Source: an uncultured Ruminococcus sp.
Lineage (GTDB): Bacteria > Bacillota > Clostridia > Oscillospirales > Ruminococcaceae
DNA: 16,548 bases
Assembly (NCBI GenBank): GCA_945867875.1
Contig: CAMBJF010000033.1
Location: 1-16,548, forward strand
Direction of reading: 5' to 3'
Made by a program: the position numbers and the translations under genes. Positions 14,863 through 16,548 of this stretch are shown here, in pieces. Position 1 is the stretch's first letter; the number at the start of each line of letters is the position of its first letter. The notes beneath the pieces are model-generated. The model saw only the letters and a list, made by a program, of their open reading frames with translations. It was not told the DNA's origin and made no database searches.

Positions 14863-15288
14863 TCAAAGATAAGGTTTCAGCTTCTCGATATTTTTCTGTT
14901 CACGCCTAAGATATTCCTTTGCGGACTGAACAATTTCGGGTGAACTGCATCGTGTGTGGTTCAGCGTTTCGGTCAGTTCGATGATGCCCGTGTTAGTACC
15001 TTTGATGACCATTTTCGCCGCATTTTCCGAGCTGCCGTCACGCTTCATTTTCAGCTTTACCGATGCAGAAGTCATAAGCTGTGACATAAGTGAAGGTCCT
15101 TGGGGAGCAAGCCCCATCTTTTTCATACTCAGGGCAGTCATTTCCTTTTGCGCCTTGTAGCCGTTGTACTGTGAGATAAGGACGTTTTTTACCCTGCTGT
15201 CCCCAACCATCGGTATAAGGCTTCTGAGAGCCGTTTCGCCCATTGACGCATTTTTGTAGATGCTGCTCTGAAGATGACTGTTGTTCAT
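14863..15288 (-). CDS. Small helical protein, possible four-helix bundle, function not recognised
   Basis: A 141-residue, basic, Met/Lys-rich protein with no signal peptide or membrane segment. Its pattern suggests four amphipathic helices: about 4-30, 31-60, 66-110 and 117-138, which resembles ferritin-like or DUF2383-type bundles, but no paired ExxH metal ligands are seen, so a ferritin function is not supported. The start is ATG 15286-15288 with AGAGG 8 nt upstream; a longer in-frame start at 15309 has no SD. It is monocistronic, ending at the hairpin 14817-14853, and is divergent from the membrane-protein gene at 15450. I do not recognise the family. Confidence 0.7.
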   Translation of the reverse strand: MNNSHLQSSIYKNASMGETALRSLIPMVGDSRVKNVLISQYNGYKAQKEMTALSMKKMGLAPQGPSLMSQLMTSASVKLKMKRDGSSENAAKMVIKGTNTGIIELTETLNHTRCSSPEIVQSAKEYLRREQKNIEKLKPYL

Positions 15289-15312
15289 TTTCACTACCTC
15301 TTTTTGCAATGC

Positions 15313-15333
15313 TGACAGGTCTTTCCCCTGTCA
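15313..15333. promoter_or_regulatory. Inverted repeat TGACAGG/CCTGTCA, operator candidate
   Basis: TGACAGG (15313-15319) and CCTGTCA (15327-15333) are perfect 7-bp arms with a 7-base spacer, just upstream of the SD of the small helical protein. TTGACA (15329-15334, minus) overlaps the right arm but lacks a matching -10 box. Confidence 0.4.
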
Positions 15334-15378
15334 ATAATATTATGCCGCAGACGCTTTGTATTATAAGAGGAAAAAAGC

Positions 15379-15407
15379 TTGCAAAACAGATGAAAATGCT
15401 GTATAAT
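15379..15407 (+). promoter_or_regulatory. Sigma-A-type promoter of the five-helix membrane protein gene
   Basis: TTGCAA (15379-15384) and TATAAT (15402-15407), spacer 17 bp. A second TATAAT at 15411-15416 lies 9 bp downstream. Confidence 0.7.
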
Positions 15408-15449
15408 GATTATAATGCAAAAAGGGGAATTTTTTTAAGGAGCTTTTTT

Positions 15450-16004
15450 ATGGTTTCGGAAACTCGTGAAAATTTTGGAAAAAGAGCCGCAAAGGGACTT
15501 GTATGGTGGCTTGCGGGCGAGCTTATATGCATAATCTTTAATCTGTGTATGCTCGTGTTTATGATGAAATTTATGGCGTTCAAGGTGTTCACCGCCGTGG
15601 CATCATCGCTCATCGCCAACGGACTTCTTGCAAATTACGCATATTCCTGCGCTGTAAGGGACAGAAATCTTGTTAAGTACCACGGCGTTCCTCACGACCC
15701 GCTGATGTCACTGAAGCTCGCAATCGCCGCTCCCCTGCCACAGTACATCTGCTGGATACTGCTGCTGCTTTCAAAGCTTGGGGTCATAAAGGATATCTTC
15801 AATATTTTCATATGGTGCAATATACAGTCACTCGCTTGGGTAGACCTGTTCACATCTGGCAGGACCATTGACGCTCTGAGCTGGGGCGGACTTTTTGGTC
15901 TCCTTGCTCTTATGCTCGTGGCACCCATATGCATTATCCTCACCTATGAATGCACCATACGTGAATTTGACATCAAGGCGTGGCTGTTTTACGGCAAAAA
16001 ATAA
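15450..16004 (+). CDS. Five-helix membrane protein, function not recognised
   Basis: A 184-residue protein with about five hydrophobic segments (19-40, 45-68, 88-113, 116-134, 145-167), a basic N terminus and a short KAWLFYGKK tail. No family motif was recognised. The ATG 15450 is fixed by an AAGGAG SD 7 nt upstream and by the promoter at 15379-15407; earlier in-frame starts lie upstream of that promoter. It is transcribed alone, with its terminator at 16017-16052. Its last 16 bases overlap the convergent regulator gene. A role connected with that regulator, for example as membrane partner of a LytTR system, is only a guess from proximity. Confidence 0.75.
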   Translation: MVSETRENFGKRAAKGLVWWLAGELICIIFNLCMLVFMMKFMAFKVFTAVASSLIANGLLANYAYSCAVRDRNLVKYHGVPHDPLMSLKLAIAAPLPQYICWILLLLSKLGVIKDIFNIFIWCNIQSLAWVDLFTSGRTIDALSWGGLFGLLALMLVAPICIILTYECTIREFDIKAWLFYGKK

Positions 16005-16548
16005 CTTTCTTTTTTATCAGGGAGCATTGAATAAAGCTCCCTGAAATTTTTTGATCGATACTTGCTTATGGATATGCACTTGCCTATGGGCGAAAGTGTG
16101 AGCGTCGATGATGTCATTTTCGATATGTAGTTCATATTCACGATATAGTTCTGATGGGGCACTGCAAAGGGCAGCATACAGAATTTTTTCATCATATCAC
16201 GCCACACGGAGCATTTTACTCTCACGCAGCTGCCGTCCGAAAAGGTCACATACACCTTTTTCATCACGCATTCAAGATAGATTATCTCCGAGTATCTGAG
16301 ATTTATCCTTTCCTGACGGTGATCCTTGCCGTATATGGTAAGGCGGACGCTCTCAGCCATATTTTCATCAAGCCCCGGAAGTATCGCCGCAAGTGTTCCG
16401 GGCAGCTTCGTGGGCAGGCTGAGCTTCGGCAGCGAGCCGCAGGAGCCGCACTCAAATGCTGTAAGGTAATCATCGTCCCCTGCGTACATCACAATAAGCT
16501 TACAGGCGGGGTAAAGCTCGTGTATCCTGTCGGCGCACTCCTTTGTTC
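15989..16548 (-). CDS. LytTR-family response regulator, 5' end outside the window
   Basis: The reading frame stays open to the window edge, so this is the C-terminal part of a longer gene. The first visible residues (KECADRIHELYP-CKLIVMYAG) match the alpha3-beta4 part of a receiver domain. A LytTR DNA-binding domain follows at about the last 120 residues (INLRYSEIIYLECVMKKVYVTFSDG, VRVKCSVWRDMMKKFCMLPFAVPHQNYIVNMNYISKM, ISISKYRSKNF). The basic ISKYR near the end is the usual contact region. AgrA/AlgR-type proteins activate target promoters through paired repeats after phosphorylation by a sensor kinase, which may lie to the right. The stop at 15989-15991 overlaps the convergent membrane-protein gene by 16 bases, and the terminator of that gene is inside this coding region. 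Confidence 0.88.
   Translation of the reverse strand, partial: TKECADRIHELYPACKLIVMYAGDDDYLTAFECGSCGSLPKLSLPTKLPGTLAAILPGLDENMAESVRLTIYGKDHRQERINLRYSEIIYLECVMKKVYVTFSDGSCVRVKCSVWRDMMKKFCMLPFAVPHQNYIVNMNYISKMTSSTLTLSPIGKCISISKYRSKNFRELYSMLPDKKESYFLP
16017..16052 (+). terminator. Terminator of the membrane-protein gene, inside antisense coding sequence
   Basis: TCAGGGAGC (16017-16025) pairs perfectly with GCTCCCTGA (16036-16044), loop of 10, followed by AA and six T (16047-16052). It serves the plus-strand gene ending at 16004 and overlaps codons of the LytTR regulator on the other strand. Confidence 0.8.

Overview
The window looks like a chromosomal segment of an anaerobic Gram-positive Clostridia bacterium, most like Ruminococcus or a relative (Oscillospiraceae). 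This is inferred from moderate G+C, strong SD-led starts including TTG and GTG, very Thr-rich linkers, cell-wall-binding and Ig-like secreted proteins, and a LytTR regulator. No rRNA, tRNA, CRISPR array or intact insertion sequence was seen. No gene-free stretch exceeds about 235 bases.

Left edge (1-1060): a lone, truncated cas3-type gene on the minus strand. It keeps the HD nuclease domain and the helicase Walker A, then breaks off. It has its own sigma-A-type promoter, a 10-bp-arm palindrome, three helically phased hexamers upstream, and a terminator downstream.

Centre-left (1059-7059, minus): apparently one seven-gene transcription unit starting from a consensus promoter at 7031-7059 and ending in a hairpin at 1059-1086. 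Order: secreted CAP-domain protein, DUF308/HdeD-like membrane protein, two consecutive HAD phosphatases, secreted transglutaminase-like protein, NYN+OST-HTH putative RNase, aldose-1-epimerase-like protein. Gaps are 1 to about 32 nt.

Centre (7107-10110, plus): a divergent promoter drives two paralogous membrane-anchored surface proteins. The first has a FecR-like domain and a Thr-rich tail. The second has a degenerate FecR-like domain, a Thr-rich stalk and two InlB-type repeats. A strong hairpin follows, then an AEC-family permease (10131-11093) and a monocistronic secreted protein with cell-wall-binding repeats and three Ig-like modules (11217-12638).

Right (12653-16548): a PPOX-family gene whose 5' end is frameshifted, overlapping a GyrI-like gene, both on the minus strand downstream of a WYL-family regulator. 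A perfect palindrome sits at the regulator's stop codon, over the probable promoter of the PPOX-GyrI pair. Then come a small helical protein, an unrecognised five-helix membrane protein, and a LytTR response regulator truncated by the window edge. The 3' end of that regulator overlaps the membrane-protein gene and contains that gene's terminator.

Most genes are ordinary accessory or surface functions. The points most worth checking are the cas3 break, the frameshift near 13750, the palindrome at 13845-13870, the seven-gene operon with its divergent surface-protein partner, and the terminator inside antisense coding sequence.
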